DNA of 6,452 nt from positions 1 through 6,452 of the forward strand of contig JANQXJ010000078.1 in NCBI GenBank assembly GCA_030729445.1, written 5' to 3'. Below the pieces are notes generated by a model. The model searched no databases, was not told where the DNA came from, and saw only the letters and a program-made list of their open reading frames with translations. Each line of letters begins with the position of its first letter. Position 1 is the stretch's first letter. The DNA comes from Limnohabitans sp. GTDB lineage: Bacteria > Pseudomonadota > Gammaproteobacteria > Burkholderiales > Burkholderiaceae_C. The translations under genes and the position numbers were made by a program. Of this stretch, positions 5,830-6,452 are shown in pieces.

Positions 5830-6452
5830 TCACACCATCCAATTCGCCAACGCGTCGCTGGTCTCTTGGGGCAACTCTTCCGGAATGAAGTGACCTGAAG
5901 GCATGACCTGACCGCTGACGTGCGCGGCGCATTGCGCCTGCCACAGCTCAACCGGTTTGAACATGCGGTTGACCACGCCCCGGTTGCCCCACAAAACCAG
6001 CGTATCGCAGGCGATTTTGTCGCCGCGATCTCGGCCTTGTCGGTCGTGCTGCAGGTCGATGCCTGCACTGGCGCGGTAGTCTTCGGCCGCGCTGTGGATG
6101 GCGGCGGACCAGCCCTTGTCGTTGAGTGCTGGGTTGCAAAAGGCGCGTTCGTATTCGGCCAAAGCTTCAGGCTCGATGTAGCCCAGCCCCTGGCTGCCCC
6201 AGCCGCCGAGCTTGGCGTGCAGATAGGCCTTGGGGTTGCCGCCGATCATGAACTCGGGCAGCGGTGCAGGCTGCGTCAGGTGGAACCAGTGGTAATAGGC
6301 CTGTGCAAACGCAAAGTACGGGTCGGCCACCGGGCTGGAGACCTCCGGGGTTTTACCCCACCGGCCGCTGTACATGTCAAACGTCGGCGCGATATCGATC
6401 ACGCACAACTTCTTGACGCGCGGGGCATGGTCCAGCGCCAAACGGTGCGCCA
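5830..6452 (-). CDS. Alpha/beta hydrolase, fluoroacetate/haloacetate dehalogenase family (partial)
   Basis: Only the C-terminal 207 codons are in the window; the gene runs off the right edge. The frame opens with A-H-R-L-A-L-D-H, which in this family follows the nucleophile motif G-H-D-R-G-x-R-V, so the catalytic Asp lies just outside. Visible family features are: the second acidic residue in V-I-D-I-A-P-T (Asp at 6394-6396), the halide-binding His-Trp pair in Y-Y-H-W-F (6286-6291), the Tyr of E-D-Y-R-A (6076-6078), the L-V-L-W-G-x-x-G-V-V strand, and the catalytic His in P-S-G-H-F (5890-5892) before I-P-E-E-L-P-Q-E-T. Fluoroacetate dehalogenase (RPA1163 type) uses Asp/His/Asp plus His, Trp and Tyr to hold the halide, and all those visible here are kept. 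Real substrates may be haloacetates or other esters. It is convergent with the YecA-like gene and has no functional link to it. Confidence 0.85.
   Translation of the reverse strand, partial: AHRLALDHAPRVKKLCVIDIAPTFDMYSGRWGKTPEVSSPVADPYFAFAQAYYHWFHLTQPAPLPEFMIGGNPKAYLHAKLGGWGSQGLGYIEPEALAEYERAFCNPALNDKGWSAAIHSAAEDYRASAGIDLQHDRQGRDRGDKIACDTLVLWGNRGVVNRMFKPVELWQAQCAAHVSGQVMPSGHFIPEELPQETSDALANWMV

Overview
This is a GC-rich stretch (about 60-65% GC by eye), densely coded, with mostly 4-base gene overlaps and gaps of a few dozen bases. The protein content (LptA and LptB, sigma-54, an RlmL-type methyltransferase without the RlmK half, a SEC-C protein) and the CTACAAT boxes just upstream of genes fit a betaproteobacterium of the Burkholderiales, most likely Comamonadaceae (Limnohabitans/Rhodoferax-like). 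The family assignment is inferred from protein and motif character, not from a search.

Bases 1-169 hold what may be the last codons of an upstream gene, a clear intrinsic terminator (55-84) and a probable promoter -10 box (141-146). From 170 to 4936 all genes lie on the + strand and are nearly contiguous: lptA (170-799), lptB (796-1554), rpoN (1592-3133), an RlmL-like THUMP methyltransferase (3144-4463) and a PIN-domain ribonuclease-like protein (4460-4936). Two junctions are ATGA overlaps. A second CTACAAT box in the 3' end of the PIN gene precedes a UPF0149/YecA-like gene with a C-terminal SEC-C zinc motif (4952-5725).

A short convergent gap (5726-5829) holds a palindromic dispersed-repeat remnant, about three decaying tandem units and a second perfect hairpin. 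From 5830 to the window end, on the - strand, lies the C-terminal part of an alpha/beta hydrolase of the fluoroacetate/haloacetate dehalogenase family; its N-terminus is outside the window.

Functionally, lptA-lptB supplies the periplasmic bridge and the cytoplasmic ATPase of lipopolysaccharide export, and rpoN supplies sigma-54, a widely conserved proteobacterial arrangement. The next two genes both point to RNA: one should methylate 23S rRNA and the other looks like a ribonuclease without a partner antitoxin. No CRISPR array, tRNA, rRNA, insertion sequence or phage gene was seen. I do not see a clear new system. The most worthwhile leads are the rpoN-rlmL-PIN coupling, the uncertain PIN start and the structured convergent gap.
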